NCBI GenBank assembly: GCA_005791535.1
Contig: SXWH01000069.1
Coordinates: forward strand, 1-34,707
Direction: 5' to 3'
DNA length: 34,707 nt
From: Verrucomicrobiaceae bacterium
Lineage (GTDB): Bacteria; Verrucomicrobiota; Verrucomicrobiia; Chthoniobacterales; Chthoniobacteraceae
Part shown: piece after piece, positions 23,535-32,229 of the stretch
Numbering within the stretch: position 1 is the first letter of the stretch
How the letters are laid out: the number at the start of each line of letters is the position of its first letter
Made by a program: the position numbers and the translations under genes
Notes under the pieces: model-generated
Seen by the model: only the letters and a program-made list of their open reading frames with translations
Databases searched by the model: none
What the model was told of the DNA's origin: nothing

Positions 23535-24083
23535 ATGATCTATTCCTTTTCGCTCAAGACGATGATGCTCGCTGTCGGGCTCGCGCTTTTTCTGTCCCAC
23601 GTGCTCGCGCTGGTTAAGGGGCAGGCGGTCAAGGCCGCGCTAAAGGATTTCCCGCGTAACAAGTCCGCAGGCGTTATTCTTACGGCATTGCTGGCGACTT
23701 GGTTTTACTGGCTCGTGAAGACGAGTGATCTCGGTGAATTCTCAAACTGGCGCGGGCTGGTTCTCTACCTCACGCCGGTCAGTGCCGTCCTGGCGATATT
23801 CTTCATGCAGGAGTTTCTTGCCGTGCGCGCGCTCGGTGGTCTCGTGTTGATGGCGGCTGAGCCGATTTTGGAGTCTGCTTTTCTCCGCGATGAATCCTCG
23901 CGGTTGCTGCTCGTCTCGCTCACTTACGTCTGGATTATCGTGGCGATGTTCTGGGTGGGAATGCCCTTCACGCTGCGCAACCAGATCGCGTGGGTTTCGG
24001 CCTCGGAGTCCCGTTGGCGCGGTGCGGCGTTTGCAGGGATCGCATACGGCGCTCTGCTTTCCGTTTTCGGACTTCTACTTTGA
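23535..24083 (+). CDS. Small polytopic membrane protein of unknown function
   Basis: 182 residues from ATG 23535; the longer frame opens at 23463 but its N-terminus is poor in hydrophobic residues and overlaps the divergent promoter. About five hydrophobic segments are visible (MMLAVGLALFLSHVLALVKG, GVILTALLATWFYWLV, LVLYLTPVSAVLAIFF, LLLVSLTYVWIIVAMF, AAFAGIAYGALLSVFGLLL). No domain is recognised. It ends with a 9-bp convergent overlap with the PilC/GspF gene. Real gene status rests on hydrophobic coherence and position. Confidence 0.72.
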   Translation: MIYSFSLKTMMLAVGLALFLSHVLALVKGQAVKAALKDFPRNKSAGVILTALLATWFYWLVKTSDLGEFSNWRGLVLYLTPVSAVLAIFFMQEFLAVRALGGLVLMAAEPILESAFLRDESSRLLLVSLTYVWIIVAMFWVGMPFTLRNQIAWVSASESRWRGAAFAGIAYGALLSVFGLLL

Positions 24084-25292
24084 GCCCGAGACGACGTCGT
24101 TCAGCTTGAAGATTGGCAGGAACATCGCGATGACGATGCCTCCGACGATTACGCCGAGGAAGACGATGAGCATTGGCTCGAGAAGCGATGTGAGCGCGGC
24201 CAGCGTCGCCTCTATTTCCTCATCCCAGAAATCCGCCATCTTCTCGAGCATGGTGTCGATTTTTCCGGTGCTCTCACCCGCCGAAACCATGCGGAGCATC
24301 ATCGGTGGAAAAATCGGCTGACGACTGAGAGCCGCGGTGAGCGGGTCCCCGCGCTCGACATCAGAGGAGACGTTGCGGAGCGCGTCCGTGACTACGCTGT
24401 TTCCCGAGGTGTCGCCGACGATTTGCATCACTTCAAGAATTGGGACACCCGAGCGGATGAGCTGGGCGAAAGTGCGGGCAAATCGCGTCATGCAGATTTT
24501 GTGAATCAGCGGGCCGAATACCGGGAGTTTGAGCTTCCATCGGTCCCAAGCGGCCGCGCCCTTCGGACTTCGGACCCACGTCCGGATTGCGTAGAACACG
24601 CCGGCCATTCCGCCGACTATGAAATACCAATTACCTCGGACGAAATCGGAGAGGTCGATCAGGAACTGCGTGGGTGCGGGCAACTGGGCGCCGAAGTCCG
24701 CAAAGATGCTGCCGAACACCGGCACCACTTTCACGATGAGGAAGGCTGTGATTCCGAGCGCTATGCAGATGACGATTACGGGATACGTGAGTGCGGACTT
24801 CACCTTTTTCGTGAGGCGGGCCGATGCTTCGAGGAACCCTGCCAGACGGTCGAGCACCTCGGCCAGCATACCGCCGGATTCACCCGCTTTCACCATCGAG
24901 GTGTAAAGTCGCTTGAAGATGGTCGGGTGCTTCAGGATGGCGTCGTGGAAAGTGGAGCCGTCCTGCACCAAGGCACTGACTTCTCCAATGACCCGCCGAA
25001 GCCCGGCCTGCTTGCGCGGGTCTGCCTGCTCGTAAAGCGCGGTGAGGCCTCCAACGAGCGGCAGTCCTGCGTCCACCATTGTCGCAAGTTGTCGCGTGAA
25101 GAGCACGAGGTCGGTTTCAGAAACTTTGATTGCTCCTCGTGTCACCTTTCCGCCTGCCTTTTCCTGAATGGAAAGAACCATCAGCCCTTTGGTCATCAGG
25201 GCATTGATGGCGTTTTCCTCATTGAGCCCTTCCTGGACTCCAGAGACGACCTTTCCGGAAACATCGCGTGCTTGGTATGCGTATGTGAACAT
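24075..25292 (-). CDS. pilC: Type IV pilus / type II secretion inner-membrane platform protein (PilC/GspF)
   Basis: 405 residues from ATG 25292 (MFTYAYQARDVSGKVVSGVQ); the open frame extends to 25619 but that part overlaps queG and is unlike the family. Two T2SSF domains (about 70-195 and 272-397) are recognised by LVLFTRQLATMVDAGLPLVGGL and TRFARTFAQLIRSGVPILEV, each followed by the matching GESGG and GESTG motifs and then hydrophobic helices. Length is the family standard. It is the platform that couples the assembly ATPase to pilus or pseudopilus polymerisation in the cytoplasmic membrane. No ATPase, pilin or secretin gene lies next to it, so it is an orphan in this window. The symbol is by family only. 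Confidence 0.92.
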   Translation of the reverse strand: MFTYAYQARDVSGKVVSGVQEGLNEENAINALMTKGLMVLSIQEKAGGKVTRGAIKVSETDLVLFTRQLATMVDAGLPLVGGLTALYEQADPRKQAGLRRVIGEVSALVQDGSTFHDAILKHPTIFKRLYTSMVKAGESGGMLAEVLDRLAGFLEASARLTKKVKSALTYPVIVICIALGITAFLIVKVVPVFGSIFADFGAQLPAPTQFLIDLSDFVRGNWYFIVGGMAGVFYAIRTWVRSPKGAAAWDRWKLKLPVFGPLIHKICMTRFARTFAQLIRSGVPILEVMQIVGDTSGNSVVTDALRNVSSDVERGDPLTAALSRQPIFPPMMLRMVSAGESTGKIDTMLEKMADFWDEEIEATLAALTSLLEPMLIVFLGVIVGGIVIAMFLPIFKLNDVVSGSK

Positions 25293-25350
25293 ACCGATGG
25301 TAGTAGCAAGCCGAGTGCCACGTCGTCCGCTGGCGAGAGGCTTACTGCTG

Positions 25351-26379
25351 TTACGCCCGGTCTTTGATTCGCGTAATTGCCCAGCGGGCGTGTTCAGCGA
25401 TGAGCGAATCCGGGTCGCTGGCTGCGTTCTGCAAGGCCGGCAGGTCATCCAAAGTCCCCGTATTCCCCAGCGCGACGCAAACATTGCGGAGAAAGCGCGC
25501 GCGCTTGATTCGCTTGATTGGCGACTTGCGAAACAGCGTGCGGAATGCGTCGTCGTCGAGCGATAGAAAATCGCGCAGCGGCATCGAGGTGAAATCCCGG
25601 GCGGAAAAACGCGCTTCATGGGATTCTTTGGCGAAGCGGTTCCAGGGGCAGGCTTCGAGACAAGCGTCGCAGCCGTAGATACGGTGACCGATTAGCGGAC
25701 GGAGCGCTTCGGGAATCGGGCCTTTGTTTTCAATGGTGAGATAGCTGATGCACAGCCGCGCATCGAGTTTGTGCGGTGCCGTGATCGCACCGGTCGGGCA
25801 TTGCTCGATGCAACGCGTGCATTTTCCGCAATGATCCCGCTCCGGTTCATCGGGCGGGAACTCGAGCGTCGTGAGAATGGACGCGAGGAAGAAATAGGTG
25901 CCGGAGTTGCGCCGGATAAGCATCGTGCTTTTGCCCTGCCACCCGATCCCTGCAAGTGCGCCGAAGTCCCGCTCGAGGATCGGGCCGGTATCGACGTATT
26001 GCCGCTGGCGTCCGCCGTGGATTTGCAGCCAGGCGTCGAGCGTGTAGAGCTTCGGTTCGATGATCTCGTGATAATCATCGCCCCACGCGTACCGTGCGAT
26101 CGCGGGGGAATCTGTGCCCGGCTGCCAGTAGTTTACCGCAAGAACGATGACCGATTTCGCACCCGGAAGAACGAGTTCCGGAGATGTGCGCCGGTCGGCA
26201 TTCCGTTCCATCCACGCCATATCCGCGTGGTTGCCGGCGGCCAGCCAGTCTCGGAATTCCGCTGCGTGCGGCGGCGCAACAGCAGGAGCGATGCGGCATG
26301 CATCGAATCCGAGACGCGCAGCCTCGGCGATGAGGGCTGCTTTGATATCGGTGCCCGCGGTTGCCGGCGATTCGTTCAC
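25351..26379 (-). CDS. queG: Epoxyqueuosine reductase
   Basis: 342 residues from GTG 26379, which overlaps the previous gene's stop in a GTGA pattern; a TTG at 26388 is possible but would extend into that gene. The cobalamin-dependent iron-sulfur architecture is clear: N-terminal DUF1730-like region with RYAWGDDYHEIIEPKLYTL, then two 4Fe-4S motifs, CGKCTRCIEQCPTGAI and CDACLEACPWNRFA, then C-terminal HEAT-like helices. QueG performs the last step of queuosine tRNA synthesis, reducing epoxyqueuosine in the anticodon wobble position in the cytosol. The neighbours (PilC, sugar isomerase) give no hint of a queuosine operon. Confidence 0.96.
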   Translation of the reverse strand: MNESPATAGTDIKAALIAEAARLGFDACRIAPAVAPPHAAEFRDWLAAGNHADMAWMERNADRRTSPELVLPGAKSVIVLAVNYWQPGTDSPAIARYAWGDDYHEIIEPKLYTLDAWLQIHGGRQRQYVDTGPILERDFGALAGIGWQGKSTMLIRRNSGTYFFLASILTTLEFPPDEPERDHCGKCTRCIEQCPTGAITAPHKLDARLCISYLTIENKGPIPEALRPLIGHRIYGCDACLEACPWNRFAKESHEARFSARDFTSMPLRDFLSLDDDAFRTLFRKSPIKRIKRARFLRNVCVALGNTGTLDDLPALQNAASDPDSLIAEHARWAITRIKDRA

Positions 26380-27254
26380 ACGTCGCAAATGCCCACAGCC
26401 TGCCGCAGCGAGACGAGCGGTTCACGCTTGGGGATGAACTCCTGGGCGACGTGGCCTTTGAATCCCGTCTCGACGATCGCCCGCATGATCGCGGCGTAGT
26501 TCAGTTCCTGCGATTCATCGATTTCATTGCGTCCCGGGACCCCGCCCGTGTGGTAATGCGCGAAATAATCCTTCCCTGCGCGGATGCGCGAAATCACGTC
26601 ACCATCCATGATCTGCATGTGGTAAATGTCGAAGAGCAGCTTGAAGCGCTCGGAGCCGATTGCCTTGCAAAGCGCGATGCCCCAATCGCTGTGGTCGCAC
26701 ATGTAATCCTTGTGATCCACGCGGCTGTTCAGCAGTTCCATGACCAGCGTCACGCCGCGCTTTTCGGCGAGCGGCAGAAGTTTCTTCAGCCCCTCTGCGC
26801 AGTTCTTCAGGCCGGTTTCGTCGTCCATGCCGTTCCGGTTTCCGGAAAAGCAGATGAGGTGTTTGAATCCGGCATCGGCCACCGCGGCGATGTAGGGCTC
26901 GTATGCTTTGATGAGCAGTTCGTGGTGCTCCGTGCGGTTGAAGCCGTAGGGAATGCTGCCGATCTTTTCCCCACCCGGTCCGGCGATCGTCGGGAATGTC
27001 GTCATCGCGCATGTGAGGTCGTGTTTCTTCAGCGTTGGGAAGTCGGTGGGTTCAACGAGTTCGATGCTCGTGAGCCCCATTTCCTTTCCCGCTTTGCACA
27101 AATCCTCGAGCGGCACTTTCGGGTAGCACCATTTGCAGACCGAGTGGTTGATTCTGCCCTTCACGGCTCCGGACGCCGCTTCTGCTGCGGAAAGGCGCGT
27201 GCCCAAGGCTGCGGTGACGGATGCGGCTAGAAACGATCTGCGGGTTGCTTTCAT
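26376..27254 (-). CDS. Tat-exported hydroxypyruvate isomerase-like TIM barrel
   Basis: 292 residues. A twin-arginine signal (TRRSFLAASVTAALGT) precedes a hydroxypyruvate isomerase-like barrel: NHSVCKWCYPKVPLEDLCKA, then KHLICFSGNRNGMDDE, then GVTLVMELLNSRVDHKDYMC, then LLFDIYHMQIMDGDV, ending HVAQEFIPKREP, where the metal-coordinating E, D-H, H and E residues sit. The family normally works in the cytosol on hydroxypyruvate/tartronate semialdehyde; the Tat signal implies a periplasmic sugar role, as is common in this phylum. Its stop overlaps queG's start by GTGA, so both are on one transcript. Confidence 0.88.
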   Translation of the reverse strand: MKATRRSFLAASVTAALGTRLSAAEAASGAVKGRINHSVCKWCYPKVPLEDLCKAGKEMGLTSIELVEPTDFPTLKKHDLTCAMTTFPTIAGPGGEKIGSIPYGFNRTEHHELLIKAYEPYIAAVADAGFKHLICFSGNRNGMDDETGLKNCAEGLKKLLPLAEKRGVTLVMELLNSRVDHKDYMCDHSDWGIALCKAIGSERFKLLFDIYHMQIMDGDVISRIRAGKDYFAHYHTGGVPGRNEIDESQELNYAAIMRAIVETGFKGHVAQEFIPKREPLVSLRQAVGICDV

Positions 27255-27312
27255 GAGCGCGGACGGTACAGGCCGCCGGGAAAAAGAAAACGCAGGAATG
27301 CTCCAAATTTCG

Positions 27313-30300
27313 CTACGGCTTCACTGCACGCACGCGGATGTATCGCGGCGTCGAACCCTGCGGGACGGAGTCGCGAATGGTGACTTGCTCGATGCCGTTG
27401 CCGAGGTCCGAGATGCTGCCGACCTGAGTTCCTGCCGGAGTCCAGACGCCGCCGAGTGTATCGGTCGTCTCGACTGTGTAGGTCACGTCCAGCGCCTTGT
27501 GGCGGCGCTTGAAAGTCACGGCGAGATAGTTGAGCCCGCCATCATTCACGATGCTTGCGGTGGTGAGGGCGCTGTTGTCGTGGACGCGCGGTTGGCGTCC
27601 GAACGCGTATTCCGCGAAGTTCGAGAGGCCGTCGCCTTCGGCATCTGCGGAAGGTCCCACGAGCGCGGTGTTCAGCGTGTTCGGAGGGTTCGCCGGCTCG
27701 GGCAGGTAGATCTCGCCTGCATTGAAGTGATCCCATCGCCAGCCGTCGTAGTGATTCGCAAAATCACCGTTGTCGGCTGCGGCGGGAGTTCCACCGTTGG
27801 TTCCGCTGAGCGCCCAGTGGGTCGGCAGATCGTACGTCGCGTAATCGGGCGAAGCATTGCGCACGACGATGCTGCGTCCGCCGGCATCCGCGGGCGGGAA
27901 CCACAGTTCGTTGTAGCTGAAATCCAGCACCATTTCTCCGACCGAGTCTTCGATGCGCAGGCGGTCGCCCGAGTTGTCGAGTGTTCCCGTGAACACACCG
28001 GCAACCGGAATCGCGCCGTAGCGGGCCGCAAACGCGGCGGAGTTTGCGACCAGCAGAATACGTTGCCCCGGAGCAAGCGTGGTCGCTGCTGGAAATGTAA
28101 AATCGACACCGGAGGTGAATCTCGCACCCGAAACATCGAGCGTCGTTGCAGAAATGTTTTGCAACTCAATGTATTCGTAGTCGCTCGCGACTGTCGCCGG
28201 TGCCGCGACGAGTTCTGCGGCTGTTGGTGCGGTCGGCGCGAACATCAGCTCTGTCACGCGGAGCGATTGCTGGGCCGCGGTCGGCGCGCTCGGTGTGGTA
28301 TAGCTCGAAACGAGGCGCGACGTTGCGAGGACCCCGTCGCGAAGCTGAATGGTTTCGCCGCGCGCGGAGAGTTGGCCGTCGTAACGCCCCACCACGAACT
28401 CCGCCGTGGTCGGCGCGCCCGGACGATTGCGAAAGCCCGGCTGCGTGCGGACCACGTTCATCTTGTTCAATGGAGCGCTCGAAGTCCCGGGAATCACGGT
28501 TCCGCCGGGAAAGGTCATGAACGGCTTCGGCGAGCCCGGATTCCAAAGTGTCCATCCGCTCACGTCCACATCCTCGGCGTTGGAATTGGTGATCTCGATG
28601 AATTCGTGATCCTGATTCCCGTATCCCACCGCTGCCGTAGGCGGATTTGCCGCAGCGTTGGTGATAGTGACCACCGGCAGCGCCGAGGCCGCATTTGGGA
28701 TCATATTATATCCGCTCGCCGGGCCATACGTGGTGTAGAGCGCCGTGCGGTGCTGGCCGAGCCATGTGTTGAATGTTGCGCGATCACGGTAGTTGGCATT
28801 TACCGAATAACCGGGAGGCGGGGTGAGCATCATCGCGCGGATTTCCTCCACTTTCTGCTCCAGGATCGTGTTGCCCGGTATGGCAGTCGCCGGTGTTCCC
28901 ATCATGGTGTCCATGAGGCTGCGCAGTCGCCGGCCGACCATGGTGCGGACTTCCGGAATGTCGTAAGCCGTCTGCCACAGGACGCACCATTGCTTGGTCG
29001 CGGTGGGATCGTGGAGAAAGGTGAACGTGCTTTGCCACGGGTTGTTGCGGTTGGTGGAAACGGTCGTGCTGTAGCTCATCCCGAGCGTCATGTCCTTGTC
29101 CCACGGGAACAGAAACCACTCCTGCGAATCAATGGTGTCGCGGAACGCATAGAAATTCTTGCGGTTCACGTCCTCCTCGGAAATCAGCGCGCGGACCGCC
29201 ATGAAATTCACCAGATTCGGGATGTTCATGTTTTTGAAAAGGAACACCCTCCGGCTGGCGACCGAGTTCGTCGTGGCGATTCCCTGCGTGAAGGCCGTGT
29301 AGTCCTCGAATCCTTCGTAGAGCCGCGTCTTTTTCTCCACGCCGTAAATCGGATTCTCGAACTTGAATCCCGGGCTTCCCGAATAGTCGCCGCCCACTAC
29401 GTTTCCGGGCGTGTTTTCCTCGCCGAGTCGCTGCACGAATTTGTAGAGCGCGCCGTCGTTGTCGAAGCCCTGCCGCTTTAGATAGTCCTCGTCGAGCTGC
29501 TCGATAAGGTGCGCGATACGGTGGACTGCTCCATTGCGAATCATCGCGACGGGAAAAGCCTCCAGCGCCGGATGGCCCGCAGCCCGGTAAATCGCGTATG
29601 CCGAGCTCACGCGGAAGAGATTCGGATCCACGCCGCTGCTGTTCATGTTGAGCTCTCCGACGGTCCCAAGCGTTGGGTTCACGTAGATGCCTTCCTTCGC
29701 GTTGAAGTTGAACTTCTGCGACCCGGATGACGTGTAGCCGCCGCGCTGCCGGACGTAGATATTGTCGTAAAAGAAGCCGCCGTAGTAAACGCTCGCGCGG
29801 CTGCCGATGCGGGTGTCGCTGTTGGTTACATCGTTCGTGAACCACTGCATGATTGGCATCGATGAAGTGAGCGTTGCGTCGGCGATCACCGTTCCGAAGT
29901 ATTCCGGCGACTGCGATACGCCGTCGTCGTTCGTGAGGTCCACTGGATACGGCGCGCGCCATGTCCGCCCGGCGGTGTCGGTCGCCGTGATGTAGTAGCG
30001 CAGCATTTGTCTCGCGGTGGCTCCATGGGTCGATGGAATCGTTCCCGTGAAGAGCCGGGAGCCATCCGTTGCGCCGGCGACAGGGCCTGCATCCGTCATC
30101 GGTATCGCGGCGGATTCCGCGCCATACTGAACGCGGTATTTCAACGACACCGACCCAATCGCAGCCAGCCTTGGGCGAACGGTGGCTGTGACGGTCACAG
30201 CAGTTGCCGCAGCAGGCTGGGCGGGCGAGTGAACCGCTGAAACGATGTCCGGTCCCGGATTCACGTTTGTCGCGCTGTTCGCCTCAGCGGGCGTGGCCAC

Positions 30301-32001
30301 TGCGAAATATCCCGGTGTCTGAGCCGCCGGCGTCAGCGTCCCGTCCAGCACCGGAGTCAAAAGAAGCTCTGGCGCGCCCGCGACGGTCATTCCGTGGATT
30401 GCGAGCGTGTTTGCACCGTTGGTCAACGCCGGAAGTGCCACGGCCGTCACGTCCATATCTTCAAAGACCACCGCGTTTGTATCGAGCCGATCGCTACTGG
30501 CGACCGAGTTGTAGTTACGCGTTGCCGCGAAATTGCGCCGTGCGATTTCGACACCGTTGAGAAACGCCACAAAGCCGTCATCGTACTTCGCCCGAAGGCG
30601 CAGCGAAGCATAGCGCGTCCGGTCGCTCACCGTGAAATTGTGGCGCGTGTAAATGCCGGGATTCACGCCGTACATCGCCGACTGCACATTGGTCTGAAAG
30701 TGTGCCGGGTAAAGCGGGGTGGGGAACGTATCGACGCCGCTTGCCATGTGCTGACCGATGAGCGACACGCCAATATCATCGCTCCAGAACGCGGCATCGT
30801 CGATTCGGCCCACGAAGCGGAAGTTCGTCCCGAGATCATCGCCGCAGCCGAGGTGAAAGCCGTTTGCCGTGTTGTTGTTGGGATAATAGCTACCCGCGAT
30901 TGCTGCCACCTGCACCCCGTTAATGAAGAGACGATGCGTGCCGTTTGCGCTGCGTGTGATTGCGACGTGCGTCCACGCATTGAACGTCACCGGCGTGTTC
31001 GCGGTCGTCACGTCCCACTTGTTCAATGGGTAGTTTCCAGTCCAGAATTCCCACGTGTTCGAAGGCGTGATGTACATGATGTACCCGCGTTGCTGCCCCG
31101 CGGGCCCGACCCGTGAACTCACGACCGCGCGATAGCTGCTTCCGCCGGTCGGATAAACCCACGCTGCGAACGTGAATGTCGCCGCCGGATTCAGCGCCGA
31201 CGAATACGGCACTGTGAGCCCGCCCGAGCCGTTGAGTTGCACAGCGGTCGCGGTTCCCACGTTCGCGCCCGCTGCGCCGAATGTCTGGCCGGTGCCATTG
31301 AGCGCGGCGCTCCTGCCGCCTCCGGTGAAGTCCGCCGCGCTGGTTGCGCCCGCAGGCTCGTCGAGCAGCCATGCCGCAGTCGGAGAGCCGACTTCAAAGC
31401 CCACGCCGCTTCCCGAGGAACTCGTCCACGACGTGTCGGTGAAGTTTTGCTGCGTCCAGTTCGGCGAAGCCGTGTCGTCCGCGTTCGACGTCGGCACTTT
31501 GTAGCGAATCGGCGATGCGCTGCCCGTGAATGCCTCCACCGAAGCCGGCGGCCCATAGCTGATGTCATCCACCTGCTGCGGGTAGGCCGGCGCAAACTCC
31601 GTGCTCACCGCGCCAGCCGGGCTGATGAGCCCGAGATACTCGCCGCCCTTCGCGAGCGAGAAATTCGTGTGCAAATACCCGAGCGGGTCCGCATGTGTCG
31701 CTGCCCCCGTCGAGCCGGCGCGGTTGGAGGCAAAGACAACCACCCGACCGCCCGCAGGAACCACCTTCGTCGGAAAAACGAACTTCGTCGTGTTGGTCGC
31801 ATTATCCGTGAGCCGCCAGCCGGCAAGGTCCACGCTCGTCGCGTCCGGATTCCAGAGTTCAATCCAGTCCTCGTATTTATCGTGCCCGTCTTTGAGAGTC
31901 GTGGCGTTTGAAGCCATGAACTCCGAAATCACCGGAGCAGCGGACGCCGCAGCGGCGAGGAGTGTGAAAGCGAGAAAAGATGCGCGCATTTTTGGGTTCA
32001 T
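27313..32001 (-). CDS. Giant exported lamin-tail / LamG / CotH-kinase-domain protein
   Basis: 1562 residues; starts ATG 32001 or 31989 (M5). Signal peptide MRASFLAFTLLAAAASAAP. Architecture: lamin-tail domain about 20-150 (VISEFMASNATTLKDGHDKY), LamG/ConA-like domain about 205-410 (FTFAAWVYPTGGSSYRAVVS; GTHRLFINGVQVA), CotH domain about 690-1080, second and third lamin-tail domains about 1110-1370, and a C-terminal unit with the DAEGDGLSNFAEYAFGRQP signature. Within the CotH domain HLIEQLDEDYLKRQGFDN near residue 834 and WFLFPWDKDMTLG near 966 match the conserved catalytic/metal-binding segments of CotH atypical kinases, so the fold looks active. It likely sits on the cell surface. Only 6 bases separate its start from the divergent small ORF. 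Confidence 0.9.
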   Translation of the reverse strand: MNPKMRASFLAFTLLAAAASAAPVISEFMASNATTLKDGHDKYEDWIELWNPDATSVDLAGWRLTDNATNTTKFVFPTKVVPAGGRVVVFASNRAGSTGAATHADPLGYLHTNFSLAKGGEYLGLISPAGAVSTEFAPAYPQQVDDISYGPPASVEAFTGSASPIRYKVPTSNADDTASPNWTQQNFTDTSWTSSSGSGVGFEVGSPTAAWLLDEPAGATSAADFTGGGRSAALNGTGQTFGAAGANVGTATAVQLNGSGGLTVPYSSALNPAATFTFAAWVYPTGGSSYRAVVSSRVGPAGQQRGYIMYITPSNTWEFWTGNYPLNKWDVTTANTPVTFNAWTHVAITRSANGTHRLFINGVQVAAIAGSYYPNNNTANGFHLGCGDDLGTNFRFVGRIDDAAFWSDDIGVSLIGQHMASGVDTFPTPLYPAHFQTNVQSAMYGVNPGIYTRHNFTVSDRTRYASLRLRAKYDDGFVAFLNGVEIARRNFAATRNYNSVASSDRLDTNAVVFEDMDVTAVALPALTNGANTLAIHGMTVAGAPELLLTPVLDGTLTPAAQTPGYFAVATPAEANSATNVNPGPDIVSAVHSPAQPAAATAVTVTATVRPRLAAIGSVSLKYRVQYGAESAAIPMTDAGPVAGATDGSRLFTGTIPSTHGATARQMLRYYITATDTAGRTWRAPYPVDLTNDDGVSQSPEYFGTVIADATLTSSMPIMQWFTNDVTNSDTRIGSRASVYYGGFFYDNIYVRQRGGYTSSGSQKFNFNAKEGIYVNPTLGTVGELNMNSSGVDPNLFRVSSAYAIYRAAGHPALEAFPVAMIRNGAVHRIAHLIEQLDEDYLKRQGFDNDGALYKFVQRLGEENTPGNVVGGDYSGSPGFKFENPIYGVEKKTRLYEGFEDYTAFTQGIATTNSVASRRVFLFKNMNIPNLVNFMAVRALISEEDVNRKNFYAFRDTIDSQEWFLFPWDKDMTLGMSYSTTVSTNRNNPWQSTFTFLHDPTATKQWCVLWQTAYDIPEVRTMVGRRLRSLMDTMMGTPATAIPGNTILEQKVEEIRAMMLTPPPGYSVNANYRDRATFNTWLGQHRTALYTTYGPASGYNMIPNAASALPVVTITNAAANPPTAAVGYGNQDHEFIEITNSNAEDVDVSGWTLWNPGSPKPFMTFPGGTVIPGTSSAPLNKMNVVRTQPGFRNRPGAPTTAEFVVGRYDGQLSARGETIQLRDGVLATSRLVSSYTTPSAPTAAQQSLRVTELMFAPTAPTAAELVAAPATVASDYEYIELQNISATTLDVSGARFTSGVDFTFPAATTLAPGQRILLVANSAAFAARYGAIPVAGVFTGTLDNSGDRLRIEDSVGEMVLDFSYNELWFPPADAGGRSIVVRNASPDYATYDLPTHWALSGTNGGTPAAADNGDFANHYDGWRWDHFNAGEIYLPEPANPPNTLNTALVGPSADAEGDGLSNFAEYAFGRQPRVHDNSALTTASIVNDGGLNYLAVTFKRRHKALDVTYTVETTDTLGGVWTPAGTQVGSISDLGNGIEQVTIRDSVPQGSTPRYIRVRAVKP

Positions 32002-32007
32002 TCGACG

Positions 32008-32229
32008 GTGCCCGAATCAACCGCGCTTCCCACGAACACACAACCGGTTTTTCGTCATATCGACGAACTTTCCGGAATGGTGAACCCGGAGCGCTTCGAA
32101 TCCTATCACCGGGAATTGCTTCGTTCAGTGGCGCTGCCGGAGAAATTTGTTCGTGCGACAATCTTGAATGAAATAATGAATGACGACGAATTCCGACGTG
32201 CTATCCAGTCGATGGAACGAATTGAATAA
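32008..32229 (+). CDS. Small unrecognised protein, first of the Ser/Arg-DUF350-DUF4178 module
   Basis: 73 residues if GTG 32008 is used, only 6 bases from the divergent giant gene; ATG 32077 would give 50 residues (MVNPERFESYHRELLRSVAL). The sequence before that ATG (FRHIDELSG) still reads like protein, so the start is unclear. Charged, helical, no signal peptide or motif. Its stop overlaps the preferred TTG start of the next gene by eight bases, suggesting translational coupling. Confidence 0.55.
   Translation: MPESTALPTNTQPVFRHIDELSGMVNPERFESYHRELLRSVALPEKFVRATILNEIMNDDEFRRAIQSMERIE

Noticed and set aside
25293..25619. N-terminal extension of the PilC/GspF frame
   Set aside because: It overlaps queG and has no family match; the standard PilC start (MFTYAYQARD) begins at 25292.
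27133..29481. 782-residue open frame on the plus strand
   Set aside because: It is the antisense shadow of the giant CotH protein gene; its composition is Arg/His-rich with no domain, and the minus-strand gene has clear domains.
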